A stretch of DNA of 64,000 bases from Antribacter soli (GCF_021568775.1 NZ_JAKGSG010000005.1:1-64000), one strand, 5' to 3'. Shown: positions 19,663-28,592, counted from the stretch's first letter. The notes: generated from the sequence alone by a model not told the origin. A program made the numbers and translations.

Positions 19663-21215
19663 GCCGCACGTTCCTGGGCATCCCCGTCCACCGCGGCCCG
19701 GGCTCCGCCGTCGGGCGGCCCGACGAGCCGTTCGGGCCCGTGCCGCACCCGGTCGAGCCGCTGCGCTGGGGTCCGTCATTCCCCGAAGCCGCCCGCGAGG
19801 CCCTGAAGAACACCCGGCTGCGCGGCAACCTTGCGCACGCGACGTCCACGATCCGGGCCAAGCGGGCCCGCGTGGTGGACGAGGTCCCCGACTGGGAGGC
19901 GCTGCGGGACGCCGGGTCGGCCGTCAAGACCCGCGTCCTCGCCGAGCTCCCGGAACTCCTGCAGGAGCTGGAACGCAACGTGACCGCCCGCGGCGGCGTC
20001 GTGCACTGGGCGCGCGACGGCGCGGAGGCGAACCGGATCGTCGCGGACATCGCGAAGGCGAAGGGCGCGGACGAGGTCGTCAAGGTCAAGTCCATGGCGA
20101 CGCAGGAGATCGGGCTCAACGAGGCCCTCGCCGAGGAGGGCATCGGGGCGGTCGAGACGGACCTGGCGGAGCTGATCGTGCAGCTCGCCGACGACATGCC
20201 GTCCCACATCCTCGTGCCCGCGATCCACCGCAACCGGTCGGAGATCCGCGACATCTTCCTGGCCCGCATGGGCGACGCGCCGCCGGACCTGTCGGACGTG
20301 CCGCGCGAGCTCGCCATGGCCGCACGCGCCCACCTGCGGCGAAAGTTCCTCTCGGCGAAGGTGGCCGTCAGCGGGGCGAACTTCGCCGTGGCCTCGACCG
20401 GGACCCTCGCCGTGGTCGAGTCGGAGGGCAACGGGCGGATGTGCCTGACGCTCCCCGACACCCTCGTGACCGTCATGGGCATCGAGAAGCTCGTGCCCTC
20501 GTTCGAGGACCTGGAGGTGTTCCTGCAGCTCCTCCCGCGATCCTCCACGGGCGAGCGGATGAACCCCTACACGTCCCTGTGGACAGGCGTGACGCCCGGC
20601 GACGGGCCGCAGGAGTTCCACCTGATCCTCCTCGACAACGGCCGCACGTCCGTGCTCGCCGACGAGGTGGGTCGGGCCGCGCTGCACTGCATCCGCTGCT
20701 CGGCGTGCCTCAATGTCTGCCCCGTGTACGAGCGGGTGGGCGGGCACGCGTACGGGTCCGTGTACCCCGGCCCGATCGGGGCGATCCTGACGCCCCAGCT
20801 CACGGCCTCGTCGGGCGGGGTCTCGGGGCACGGCGACCCCAACGCGTCGCTCCCCTACGCGTCCACGCTGTGCGGCGCCTGCTATGACGTCTGCCCGGTC
20901 AAGATCGACATCCCGTCGATCCTCGTGGACCTTCGCGCCCGTGAGGTCGACGCGGACCGGTCCCACCCCACCGTGTGGGGCGCGGCCATGAAGTCCGCGT
21001 CGTGGGCGATGTCCGACGCCGGCCGGTTCCGTCTCGCGGGCAGCTCCGCCCGGGCGGGGCGCATGCTCGCCCGGGACGAGGTGATCCACCACCTGCCGTT
21101 CCCTGGCTCGCTGTGGACGGGCTCGCGGGACCTGCCGGCCCCGCCGAAGCAGACGTTCCACGCGTGGTGGGACGAGCGGGAGCGCGCCGCCGCCCACCCG
21201 GAGGAGGACCGATGA
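19659..21215 (+). CDS. lutB: Lactate utilization protein LutB (LUD domain and 4Fe-4S)
   Basis: A 518-residue protein. The LUD domain (about 70-300) includes KVKSMATQEIGLNEALAEEG and SGANFAVASTGTLAVVESEG. The ferredoxin-like part has CIRCSACLNVCPVYERVGG near residue 343 and CGACYDVCPVKIDIP near 404, eight Cys in all for two 4Fe-4S clusters. The C-terminal LutB tail contains the LPAPPKQTFHAWW segment. It overlaps lutA and lutC by ATGA, which fits a fixed ratio of the three subunits. Confidence 0.95.
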   Translation: MSRTFLGIPVHRGPGSAVGRPDEPFGPVPHPVEPLRWGPSFPEAAREALKNTRLRGNLAHATSTIRAKRARVVDEVPDWEALRDAGSAVKTRVLAELPELLQELERNVTARGGVVHWARDGAEANRIVADIAKAKGADEVVKVKSMATQEIGLNEALAEEGIGAVETDLAELIVQLADDMPSHILVPAIHRNRSEIRDIFLARMGDAPPDLSDVPRELAMAARAHLRRKFLSAKVAVSGANFAVASTGTLAVVESEGNGRMCLTLPDTLVTVMGIEKLVPSFEDLEVFLQLLPRSSTGERMNPYTSLWTGVTPGDGPQEFHLILLDNGRTSVLADEVGRAALHCIRCSACLNVCPVYERVGGHAYGSVYPGPIGAILTPQLTASSGGVSGHGDPNASLPYASTLCGACYDVCPVKIDIPSILVDLRAREVDADRSHPTVWGAAMKSASWAMSDAGRFRLAGSSARAGRMLARDEVIHHLPFPGSLWTGSRDLPAPPKQTFHAWWDERERAAAHPEEDR

Positions 21216-22000
21216 CCGACGCCCGCACGGAGATCCTGGCGCGGATCCGGGCTGCGCTGGGCGGCGGCGACCAGCGCGTGATCGGCAGTTCGTCGGATGA
21301 TCGGCAGCCCGGGCTGCCGATCACGCCACAACCTGCCGATCACGTTCGGGAGTACCGGACCGCCGGGGAGCACGCGCCCGGTTCGGCCGAGGTGCTCGAG
21401 CTGCTCGTGGACCGGCTCGTCGACTACAGGGCGCACGTGGTCCAGATCCCGGCCGACGGCGTCGCAGCAGCGGTGGCTGCCGCGCTCATCCCGACGGCCA
21501 CGGGTACCCCCGAGACCGTCCCCGGCGCCGTGAACGGCGCCGTCGAGCCACCTGGGGACGGTCTCGCGCGAGCCCCGCGGGCCGTCGTCGTGCCGCCCGG
21601 GCTCGACCCGGCGTGGACCGCCGCGCTGGCCGACGCCGGGGTCGAGGTCCGCACGGACACGCGCGAGGCACCGTTGTCGAACGCCGAGCTGGACTCGGCG
21701 GCCGCCGTCGTCACGGCGGCGCGCGTGGCGATCGCGGAGACCGGGACGATCGTGCTCGACGGCGCGCCGGACCAGGGCCGGCGCGCGATCTCGCTGGTGC
21801 CGGACGTGCACGTGTGCGTCGTGCGCGCGGACCAGGTGGTGCAGACGGTGCCGGAGGCGGTCCGGCTGCTCGCCCCGGAAGCCGACCGGCCCCAGACGTG
21901 GATCTCCGGCCCGAGCGCGACGAGCGACATCGAGCTCGACCGGGTCGAGGGCGTGCACGGGCCACGCACCTTGCACGTGGTGGTAGTGCAAGGTCCGTGA
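21212..22000 (+). CDS. lutC: Lactate utilization protein LutC (LUD domain)
   Basis: A 262-residue LUD protein. It starts MTDARTEILARIRAALG and ends with the signature SATSDIELDRVEGVHGP. VAIAETGTIVLDG and VVRADQVVQTVPEAV match the family. Residues about 22-45 are encoded by a nested palindromic repeat (21276-21344) that replaces the short variable linker seen in relatives. The insertion keeps the frame, so the protein is probably functional. Confidence 0.94.
   Translation: MTDARTEILARIRAALGGGDQRVIGSSSDDRQPGLPITPQPADHVREYRTAGEHAPGSAEVLELLVDRLVDYRAHVVQIPADGVAAAVAAALIPTATGTPETVPGAVNGAVEPPGDGLARAPRAVVVPPGLDPAWTAALADAGVEVRTDTREAPLSNAELDSAAAVVTAARVAIAETGTIVLDGAPDQGRRAISLVPDVHVCVVRADQVVQTVPEAVRLLAPEADRPQTWISGPSATSDIELDRVEGVHGPRTLHVVVVQGP
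21276..21344. repeat. Palindromic repeat inside lutC
   Basis: Four copies of the unit TGATCGGCAG or its reverse complement lie in 69 bp, two forward and two reverse. The centre (21298-21323) is a perfect 26-bp palindrome built on TGATCGGCAGCCC. GCGTGATCGGCAG (21276-21288) also pairs with CTGCCGATCACGC (21314-21326). It shares the 13-mer TCGGCAGTTCGTC with the repeat inside the LacI gene at 24461-24544. Confidence 0.85.
21968..21994 (+). terminator. Possible terminator hairpin at the end of lutC
   Basis: ACCTTGCAC (21968-21976) and GTGCAAGGT (21986-21994) form a perfect 9-bp stem with a 9-base loop, ending just before the lutC stop codon. There is no U-run, so this is tentative. Confidence 0.4.
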
Positions 22001-22038
22001 CGCACGGCGCGCCGCTCGCTGCGGGACAATGGTGTCCC

Positions 22039-22698
22039 GTGACCACCCCCTCCGCCGACGAGCCCGCCCTCTTCGACGTCCCGCCGGGCTCCCGGCGCCC
22101 GCTCGCCCGGATCGTCCTGCTGACCGGGCCCAGCGGCTCGGGCAAGACGTCGCTGACCCGACGCATCGGTGCGCCCGTGGTGCAGCTCGACGACTTCTAC
22201 TTCGACCTGGACCACCCTGACCTGCCGCAGCGCTACGGCAGCGTCGACTGGGACAGCCCGGAGACCTGGGACTCCGCCGCGGCGATGGACGCGCTGCGCA
22301 CCCTGGCACGGACCGGGCGGGCGGAGGTGCCGGTGTACGACATCCCGACGTCCCGGCGGACGGGCACCACGGTGGTGGAGACTCAGGACAGTCCGCTCGT
22401 CATCGCGGAAGGCATCTTCGCGGCGGAGCTCGTGCAGGCATGCCGCAGCGAGGGCATCCTCGCCGACGCGATCTGCCTGGTGCAGCGGCGTCCCGTGACG
22501 TTCTGGTTCCGGTTCCTGCGCGACGTTGCGGAGTCCCGCAAGCCTCTGGGTACGCTGCTCCGACGTGGTATCGGCCTATACCGTGCCGAACCGAGTCTCC
22601 TCGCACACTGGGTTTCCTTGGGCTGCCGCACAATCACTCCGGCCCAGGCGGAGAGAGATCTCGCGATCATCCTCGGAAAAATCTCCGCCAAGTCGTAA
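22039..22698 (+). CDS. Uridine-kinase-like P-loop ATPase
   Basis: A 219-residue protein with a Walker A GPSGSGKTS near residue 31, then VVQLDDFYFD and PVYDIPTSRRTG, the layout of uridine kinase/phosphoribulokinase P-loop proteins. The segment PLVIAEGIFAAELV is the usual second strand. GTG 22039 was chosen because the frame upstream overlaps lutC. Base composition becomes slightly less GC-rich in the last 100 bp. Members of this actinobacterial group have no tested substrate, so a nucleoside or other small-molecule kinase is only a guess. Confidence 0.85.
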   Translation: MTTPSADEPALFDVPPGSRRPLARIVLLTGPSGSGKTSLTRRIGAPVVQLDDFYFDLDHPDLPQRYGSVDWDSPETWDSAAAMDALRTLARTGRAEVPVYDIPTSRRTGTTVVETQDSPLVIAEGIFAAELVQACRSEGILADAICLVQRRPVTFWFRFLRDVAESRKPLGTLLRRGIGLYRAEPSLLAHWVSLGCRTITPAQAERDLAIILGKISAKS

Positions 22699-22724
22699 TC
22701 TGCACGTAACCGTCATGCCATGTA

Positions 22725-23975
22725 ATGCACATGAGCAGGCTTCACCCTGTGGGACTGGAGGTGGTGTCAGTGATCCAGCGCAACGGATTGCGTGTGCTTT
22801 CCCTGTACGAGGGGTTCTTCAGCGGCGGCGCCCGCGCGCTGCACTCCACGGTCGTCGCCGGCCTGCACCAGGCCGGCCGCCAGCAGCACTCCGTCCTCAG
22901 CATCCACCACGAGATGCGGCGTGAGGCCACGCTGCAGCGCATGGTCGACGATCCCCGCTATCGCGCGCTGCGCGCCGCCGGCGTGCGCGTCACGTCGCTC
23001 GGGCGCAGCACCGAGGCGGGGCACGACCCCCGCACATTCACCGAGACCGAGCTCGCCGCCGCGTCGCGGCATGCCCTGAGCGCGCACGTCGTCCTGTCGC
23101 TCAAGGAGCAGCCGCTCCGGCTCGTCAACACCGACGCCTTCCCGGCCCGGCCCGTGATCGCGTGCCTGCACCGCTCCGACCCGGAGCACCAGGGCCAGGC
23201 GCTCGGCGACCTGCTGCGGGCGGCCGACGCCGGCCGCCTCGCCTCGATCGTGTGCTGCGCCGAGTCGACGCGCGACGCCTACCGGGCCGCGGGCGTGCCC
23301 GGGCACCTGCTGCGCGTCGTACCGAACGGCATCAACCTGGCCCGGTTCCGCCCTGCGTCCGGTGCCCGCCGGCTCGCGCTGCGCGGCGCCATGGACCTCC
23401 CGTCGAACGGCACGGTGGTCACCTACGCCGCCCGCTACGACGCGATGAAGAACCCCGCGCTGCTCGTGCGGGCCGCCCGGCAGTTCCTCGCGCACGAGCC
23501 GGCCGGCCACGTCCTGATGTGCGGAGCGGGGATGTCGTCGGCCAACCCGGACCTCGTCGCCGACGTCGCCACGGCGTTCGCCGACCGGCCCGACCTGGTC
23601 GCTCGCCTGCACCTCATGGGTGTCCGGCACGACATGGAGCTCGTGTACGCGATCTCCGACGTCGTCGCGCTCACGTCCGCGTTCGGCGAGGCCGCCCCGC
23701 TGTGCCTCATCGAGGGCGCCATGTGCGGCGCCGTCCCCGTGACCACGCCCGTGGGCGACAGCGCCTCGATCGTGGAGCGGATCGGCTTCGTCACCGGGTA
23801 CGACCCGTCCGAGATCGCCGCGACGTGGATCGAGGCCGCCGCGCGACGCGCGGAGCTGGAGGGCGCCCGCACGGCCGCCAGGCCCCGGTTCAGCCACGTC
23901 CGCATGATCGCCGGCTACGCGAGCGTGATCGAGCGTGCCTACCGGGACACAGGCATGCGGATGGTCCGGGTCTGA
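22725..23975 (+). CDS. Glycosyltransferase family 4 protein
   Basis: A GT-B fold glycosyltransferase of about 400 residues. The N-domain opens with LRVLSLYEGFFSGGARALHS. The C-domain has VVPNGINLARFRP, VVTYAARYDAMKNPALLVRA, and the donor-binding region DVVALTSAFGEAAPLCLIEGAMCGAVPVTTPVGD, whose EGAMCGAVP part matches GT4. The frame opens at ATG 22725, but GTG 22770 (VIQRNGL) has a better GGAG site 9 bases upstream and may be the true start. It uses a nucleotide sugar; the acceptor is unknown. No other envelope-glycan genes are nearby. Confidence 0.87.
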   Translation: MHMSRLHPVGLEVVSVIQRNGLRVLSLYEGFFSGGARALHSTVVAGLHQAGRQQHSVLSIHHEMRREATLQRMVDDPRYRALRAAGVRVTSLGRSTEAGHDPRTFTETELAAASRHALSAHVVLSLKEQPLRLVNTDAFPARPVIACLHRSDPEHQGQALGDLLRAADAGRLASIVCCAESTRDAYRAAGVPGHLLRVVPNGINLARFRPASGARRLALRGAMDLPSNGTVVTYAARYDAMKNPALLVRAARQFLAHEPAGHVLMCGAGMSSANPDLVADVATAFADRPDLVARLHLMGVRHDMELVYAISDVVALTSAFGEAAPLCLIEGAMCGAVPVTTPVGDSASIVERIGFVTGYDPSEIAATWIEAAARRAELEGARTAARPRFSHVRMIAGYASVIERAYRDTGMRMVRV

Positions 23976-24026
23976 TCGCCTGACCGTCCGCGCACGATCG
24001 GGCCCGGGTGGCGGCAGGATAGGGCC

Positions 24027-25196
24027 ATGTCCAGCGACGGCCCCATCACCCTGAGCCAGGTCGCGCGGGAGGCAGGCGTCTCACTCGCCACCGCCTCCCG
24101 CGCGATCAACGGCAGCGCCACCCGCACCGTCCGCGCCGACCTGCGCGAGCGGGTCCTCGAGGCCGCGCGCCGGCTCGACTACTCGCCGGACCCGAGCGCG
24201 CAGGCCATGGCGCGCGGCCGCACGGCGGCGCTCGGCCTCGTCGTGCACGACATCAGCGACCCCTACTTCTCCGCGATCGCCGCGGGCGTGGCGGCCGCGG
24301 CGGAGCGCGAGGGCCTCATCGTCACCCTCGCCTCGACGGGCCTGCGGCCGGCGCGCGAGCTCGCCTTCGTCGAGCTCGTGCGCCGCCAGCGCGCCCGGGC
24401 GGTCATCCTCGCCGGCGGCCGGCTGCTGCCCGACGACGGCGACCCCGCGCACCCGTCCCCTGCGCACCCCCGTTCGGCAGTTCGTCACGAGGGCGGCACG
24501 CAGGAGTACCGATCTCGTGACGACGTGCCGAACGGGGGTACGCACGGGGTTGCCGAGGCCGGAGCGCTCGTGCAGGCCCTGGAGACGTTCCGGCGGTCGG
24601 GCGGCGGAGTCGCGGTCGTGGGGCAGGCGGTCGGCGAGCTGCCGGTCGTCGAGATCGCCAACGCGCAGGGCGCGGCCGACCTGGCGCGGGCCCTGCACGG
24701 CCTGGGCTACCGGCGGTTCGGCGTGCTGGCAGGCCCGCTCGTGCACCGCACCGCCGTCGACCGGGCGGAAGGGTTCGTGGGGGCGCTGCACGAGCTCGGC
24801 TGTGAGGTGGTGCCGGAGGACGTGGTGGCCTGCGCGTTCACGCGCGACGGCGGCTACACGGCGATGGCCGGGCTGCTCGCGCGGACGGAGCCGGCGCTGC
24901 CCGAGCTGGTGTTCGCCGTGAACGACGTCATGGCCGTCGGCGCGATGGCGGCCGTGCGCGACGCGGGCCGCCGCGTACCCGACGACGTCGCCGTCGCCGG
25001 GTTCGACGACATCCACACCCTGCGTGACGTCACGCCCGCCCTGACGACGGTGCACGTGCCGCTCGAGCGCATCGGCGAGCTCGCGACGCGGCTGGCCCTG
25101 GGACTGGACGCCGGGGAGGACGCGGACACCGGCCGGGTGACGGTGCAGGGCGAGGTCGTCCTGCGGGAGTCGACGCCGCCGCTCCCGCCGCGGTAG
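24027..25196 (+). CDS. LacI-family transcriptional regulator with a repeat-encoded insert
   Basis: A 389-residue regulator. The HTH (about 7-55) is LSQVAREAGVSLATASRAINGS. The sensor domain opens GLVVHDISDPYFSAIAAGV and includes DDVAVAGFDDIHTLRDVTP. Residues about 146-173 come from an imperfect 31-bp inverted repeat (24461-24544) that sits between the usual VILAGG strand and GGGVAVVGQ. The extra loop lies on the surface of the first sensor lobe and keeps the frame. It is followed by a LacI-type operator and the oxidoreductase operon, which it probably represses. Confidence 0.9.
   Translation: MSSDGPITLSQVAREAGVSLATASRAINGSATRTVRADLRERVLEAARRLDYSPDPSAQAMARGRTAALGLVVHDISDPYFSAIAAGVAAAAEREGLIVTLASTGLRPARELAFVELVRRQRARAVILAGGRLLPDDGDPAHPSPAHPRSAVRHEGGTQEYRSRDDVPNGGTHGVAEAGALVQALETFRRSGGGVAVVGQAVGELPVVEIANAQGAADLARALHGLGYRRFGVLAGPLVHRTAVDRAEGFVGALHELGCEVVPEDVVACAFTRDGGYTAMAGLLARTEPALPELVFAVNDVMAVGAMAAVRDAGRRVPDDVAVAGFDDIHTLRDVTPALTTVHVPLERIGELATRLALGLDAGEDADTGRVTVQGEVVLRESTPPLPPR
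24461..24544. repeat. Inverted repeat inside the LacI gene
   Basis: Two arms of about 31 bp (24461-24491 and 24514-24544) are reverse complements with about three mismatches, separated by 22 bp. Perfect parts are ACCCCCGTTCGGCA and TCGTCACGAG with their complements. The 13-mer TCGGCAGTTCGTC (24474-24486) is identical to one in the lutC repeat. Confidence 0.85.
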
Positions 25197-25258
25197 CACC
25201 GGCCGGACGGCGGGACACCGCACACCGTTGACCGCTCCGACCCTCTCGACGTACGCTT

Positions 25259-25274
25259 GGGAAAGCGCATTCCC
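25259..25274. promoter_or_regulatory. LacI-type operator before the Gfo/Idh-DUF993 operon
   Basis: GGGAAAGCGCATTCCC is a 16-bp palindrome with one mismatched pair and a GC centre, 25 bp before ATG 25300. It closely resembles the palindrome at 12766-12781 and the one at 57819-57832, each before a Gfo/Idh gene. The adjacent LacI (24027-25196) is the likely binder. Confidence 0.7.
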
Positions 25275-25299
25275 GCGCCTCACGACAAGGGAGTCCCGC

Positions 25300-26463
25300 A
25301 TGACCGCACGAACCCTGCGCATCGCCATGAACGGCGTCACCGGGCGCATGGGCTACCGCCAGCACCTCGTTCGCTCGATCCTGCCGATCCGCGAGCAGGG
25401 CGGTGTCGAGCTGCCTGACGGCACCCGGGTACAGGTCGAGCCGGTCCTCGTGGGCCGTAACGAGGACAAGATCCGGGAGCTCGCGAAGAAGCACGACGTC
25501 GAGCACTGGACCACCGACCTCGACGCCGCCATCGCCGACGACAGCGTCGACGTCGTCTTCGACGCCTCGATGACCTCCCTGCGGGCCGAGACGCTGACCA
25601 AGGCGATGCGGGCCGGCAAGCACATCTACACGGAGAAGCCCACCGCGGAGACGCTGCAGGAGGCGATCGACCTCGCCCGGCTGCGCGAGGAGACCGGCGT
25701 GACGGCCGGCGTCGTGCACGACAAGCTCTACCTGCCGGGTCTCGTGAAGCTGCGCCGCCTCGTCGACGAGGGTTTCTTCGGCCGCATCCTGTCGCTGCGC
25801 GGCGAGTTCGGCTACTGGGTGTTCGAGGGCGACACGCAGGCCGCACAGCGCCCCTCGTGGAACTACCGCAAGGAAGACGGCGGCGGCATGACCACGGACA
25901 TGTTCTGCCACTGGAACTACGTGCTCGAGGGCATCCTCGGCCAGGTCCGCACGGTGACCGCCACGACCGTCACGCACATCCCGACGCGCTGGGACGAGGC
26001 GGGCAAGCAGTACGAGGCCACCGCCGACGACGCCGCCTACGGCATCTTCGACATCACCACCCCGGGCGGCGACCCGGTGGTCGCGCAGATCAACTCGTCG
26101 TGGGCCGTGCGCGTCTACCGCGACGAGCTCGTGGAGTTCCAGGTGGACGGCACCCACGGTTCTGCGGTGGCCGGCCTGCGCAAGTGCGTGGCGCAGCAGC
26201 GCGCTCACACCCCCAAGCCGGTGTGGAACCCGGACCTGCCCGTCACCGAGCCGTTCCGCGAGCAGTGGCTCGAGGTCCCGGCCAACGCCGACCTCGACAA
26301 CGGCTTCAAGCTGCAGTGGGAGGAGTTCCTGCGCGACGTCGTCGCCGGACGCCCGCACCGCTTCGACCTCCTCTCCGCCGCCCGCGGCGTGCAGCTCGCC
26401 GAGCTGGGCCTGCAGTCGTCGGCCGAGGGCCGCCGCCTCGCCGTCCCGGAGATCACGCTGTGA
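25300..26463 (+). CDS. Gfo/Idh/MocA family oxidoreductase
   Basis: A 387-residue protein with an N-terminal Rossmann part (RIAMNGVTGRMGYRQHL) and the signature HIYTEKPTAETLQEAIDL, with catalytic Lys in EKP. The C-part includes GGGMTTDMFCHWNYVLEG and NSSWAVRVYRDELVEFQVDGT. The GVTGRMGY start differs from the usual GxGxxG, as in other members that sit beside DUF993 genes. The next gene starts on its stop (GTGA). The trio with DUF993 and a sugar isomerase points to stepwise oxidation, cleavage and isomerisation of an unusual sugar. The substrate is unknown. Confidence 0.9.
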   Translation: MTARTLRIAMNGVTGRMGYRQHLVRSILPIREQGGVELPDGTRVQVEPVLVGRNEDKIRELAKKHDVEHWTTDLDAAIADDSVDVVFDASMTSLRAETLTKAMRAGKHIYTEKPTAETLQEAIDLARLREETGVTAGVVHDKLYLPGLVKLRRLVDEGFFGRILSLRGEFGYWVFEGDTQAAQRPSWNYRKEDGGGMTTDMFCHWNYVLEGILGQVRTVTATTVTHIPTRWDEAGKQYEATADDAAYGIFDITTPGGDPVVAQINSSWAVRVYRDELVEFQVDGTHGSAVAGLRKCVAQQRAHTPKPVWNPDLPVTEPFREQWLEVPANADLDNGFKLQWEEFLRDVVAGRPHRFDLLSAARGVQLAELGLQSSAEGRRLAVPEITL

Positions 26464-27698
26464 GCGCGGGCCCGCTGCTCGAGGCGAGCGGGGTGTCCGT
26501 GACGCTGCCTGCCTTCTCGGCGGAGACGTCGGACATCGAGGTGCGCGCCCTGCGCTCACCCGGCCCGTGGACGACGCCGGAGCGCCCCCTGGTCTCGCGC
26601 GTCGCCTTCGCCGCGGCCCACGTCGTGCCGCAGGTCGGCGCCGAGAACGTGCCGGGCGCGCCCGCCGCCGTGGACTGGGACGCGACGCTGGCGTACCGGC
26701 ACCGCATCTGGTCGTACGGGCTGGGCGTCGCCGACGCGATGGACACCGCGCAGCGCGGCATGGGCCTGGACTGGGCGGCGACTCAGGAGCTGGTGCGCCG
26801 GTCCGCGGCGGAGGCGCGCTCCGTCGGGGCGCGCGTCGCGTGCGGGGCGGGCACGGACCAGCTCGACCCCGCGGCCGTCGCGGGCTGGACGCCGGGCGAC
26901 CCGGCCGCGCTTGCCGCGGTGACCGACGCCTACCGCGAGCAGGTGCGCGTGGTGCAGGACGCGGGTGCTCAGGTCATCGTCATGGCGTCGCGCGCGCTGG
27001 CTCGTGTTGCGCGCGGGCCGGAGGACTACGCCCGCGTCTACGACGCGGTGCTGGCCGAGGCCGACCAGCCGGTGATCCTGCACTGGCTCGGGACCATGTT
27101 CGACCCTGCCCTGGAGGGGTACTGGGGGTCGGCGTCGGTCGCCGAGGCCACCGAGGTGTTCCTCGACGTCATCAAGGCGCACCAGGCGCGCGTTGACGGC
27201 GTGAAGGTGTCGCTGCTCGACGCGTCGCACGAGGTGGGGCTGCGGCGGTCGCTCGCCGCGCTGCCCGGGCCTGCCGTCCGCCTCTACACGGGCGACGACT
27301 TCAACTACCCCGAGCTCATCACGGGCGACGACGAGGGTCACTCCGACGCGCTGCTCGGCATCTTCGCCGCGATCTACCCGGCGGCGTCCACGGCCCTGCA
27401 GGCGTTCGACGCCGGCGACGACGGGCGGGGGCACGCGATCCTCGCGTCGACCGAGGCGCTGGGTCGGCACATCTTCGAGGCGCCGACGTACTACTACAAG
27501 ACCGGCATCGCATTCCTGTCGTGGCTCAACGGCTTCCAGCCGGGGTTCCAGCTCGTCGGCGGGCTGCATGCCGGGCGTTCGGTGCGCCACCTCGCCGAGC
27601 TGTTCCGGCTCGCCGACGAGTGCGGCCTGCTGCTCGACCCGGAGCTCGCCGCGTCCCGGATCACCGCGTTCCTCCAGGTGAACGGGGTGGTCCGATGA
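26460..27698 (+). CDS. DUF993 protein (dihydrodipicolinate-synthase-like aldolase)
   Basis: A 412-residue TIM-barrel protein of DUF993, distantly related to DapA-type aldolases. GVKVSLLDASHEVGL contains Lys249, placed like the Schiff-base lysine of class I aldolases. Other conserved parts are RHRIWSYGLGVADAMDTAQRG, LYTGDDFNYPELITGDD and FEAPTYYYKTGIAFLSWLNG. It starts with GTG inside the stop of the oxidoreductase gene. It probably cleaves a keto-acid or keto-sugar made by that enzyme. No member has a reaction that I can name. Confidence 0.85.
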   Translation: MSAGPLLEASGVSVTLPAFSAETSDIEVRALRSPGPWTTPERPLVSRVAFAAAHVVPQVGAENVPGAPAAVDWDATLAYRHRIWSYGLGVADAMDTAQRGMGLDWAATQELVRRSAAEARSVGARVACGAGTDQLDPAAVAGWTPGDPAALAAVTDAYREQVRVVQDAGAQVIVMASRALARVARGPEDYARVYDAVLAEADQPVILHWLGTMFDPALEGYWGSASVAEATEVFLDVIKAHQARVDGVKVSLLDASHEVGLRRSLAALPGPAVRLYTGDDFNYPELITGDDEGHSDALLGIFAAIYPAASTALQAFDAGDDGRGHAILASTEALGRHIFEAPTYYYKTGIAFLSWLNGFQPGFQLVGGLHAGRSVRHLAELFRLADECGLLLDPELAASRITAFLQVNGVVR

Positions 27699-28588
27699 GC
27701 GCCGCGAGCCGCGCGTCGCTGAACACCGCGACCGTCAAGCACGCCACGCTCGAGGAGGCCACGCAGGCCGCGGCCGAGGCGGGCTTCGGCGCGGTCGGGC
27801 CGTGGCGCGACCGCGTGCAGGAGGTCGGCGCCGCCAAGGCGGCGCGGATCATCGAGGAGGCCGGGCTGCGCGCGTCGTCGCTGTGCCGCGGCGGCTTCCT
27901 CACCGCGATCTCCCCTGAGGGGATCGAGGCCGCGCTCGACGACAACCGGCGCGCGATCGAGGAGGCAGCGACCATCGGGGCCCCCGAGCTCATCTTCGTG
28001 GTGGGCGGGCTGCCGGCGGCGTCCGCGCCGGGAGCGGGCCCGCGGGCCGACGCCTCCGCCGCGGACCGCGACCTCGTCGCCACGCGGGCACGCGTCGCCG
28101 ACCGGATCGCCGACCTGGTGCCGTTCGCGCGGGACCACGGCGTGCGGATCGTGCTCGAGGCGCTGCACCCGATCTTCGCCGCGGACCGGGCGGTCGTCTC
28201 CACGCTCGGCCAGGCGCTCGACCTGGCCTCGCCGTTCGCCGCGGCCGAGGTGGGGGTCGTGGTGGACACCTACCACGTGTGGTGGGACCCGGAGCTGCGC
28301 CCTGCCATCGAGCGGGCGGGCACCGAGGGACGGATCGCGTCGTACCAGGTGTGCGACTGGGTCCTGCCCCTGGCGGCCGAGCCGCTCAACTCACGCGGGC
28401 ACGTCGGGGACGGCTACATCGACTTCGCGACGATCACCCGCTGGGTGGCCGACGCCGGATACGCCGGGTACGTGGAGACCGAGATCTTCAACGAGGAGAT
28501 CTGGGCGCCACCGGCGGCCGAGACGGCGGCAACCGTGCTGGACCGGTACCGGACGCACGTGGAGCCGTTCCTCTCGACGCCGAAGTAG
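27695..28588 (+). CDS. Sugar phosphate isomerase/epimerase-like TIM-barrel protein
   Basis: A 297-residue protein of the xylose-isomerase-like barrel family (AP endonuclease 2 fold). Candidate metal ligands are Glu in VLEALHP, Asp and His in VVDTYHVWW, His in SRGHVGDGYID and Glu in VETEIFNEEIW. It overlaps the DUF993 gene by ATGA and ends the operon. Relatives isomerise or epimerise free or keto sugars. It may supply or remove the keto-sugar intermediate of the two upstream enzymes. Confidence 0.88.
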   Translation: MSAASRASLNTATVKHATLEEATQAAAEAGFGAVGPWRDRVQEVGAAKAARIIEEAGLRASSLCRGGFLTAISPEGIEAALDDNRRAIEEAATIGAPELIFVVGGLPAASAPGAGPRADASAADRDLVATRARVADRIADLVPFARDHGVRIVLEALHPIFAADRAVVSTLGQALDLASPFAAAEVGVVVDTYHVWWDPELRPAIERAGTEGRIASYQVCDWVLPLAAEPLNSRGHVGDGYIDFATITRWVADAGYAGYVETEIFNEEIWAPPAAETAATVLDRYRTHVEPFLSTPK

Positions 28589-28592
28589 AACC

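Noticed and set aside
21276-21344. A CRISPR-like array in lutC
   Set aside because: Units alternate in orientation, are about 10 bp long, have no constant spacers and lie within a coding frame.
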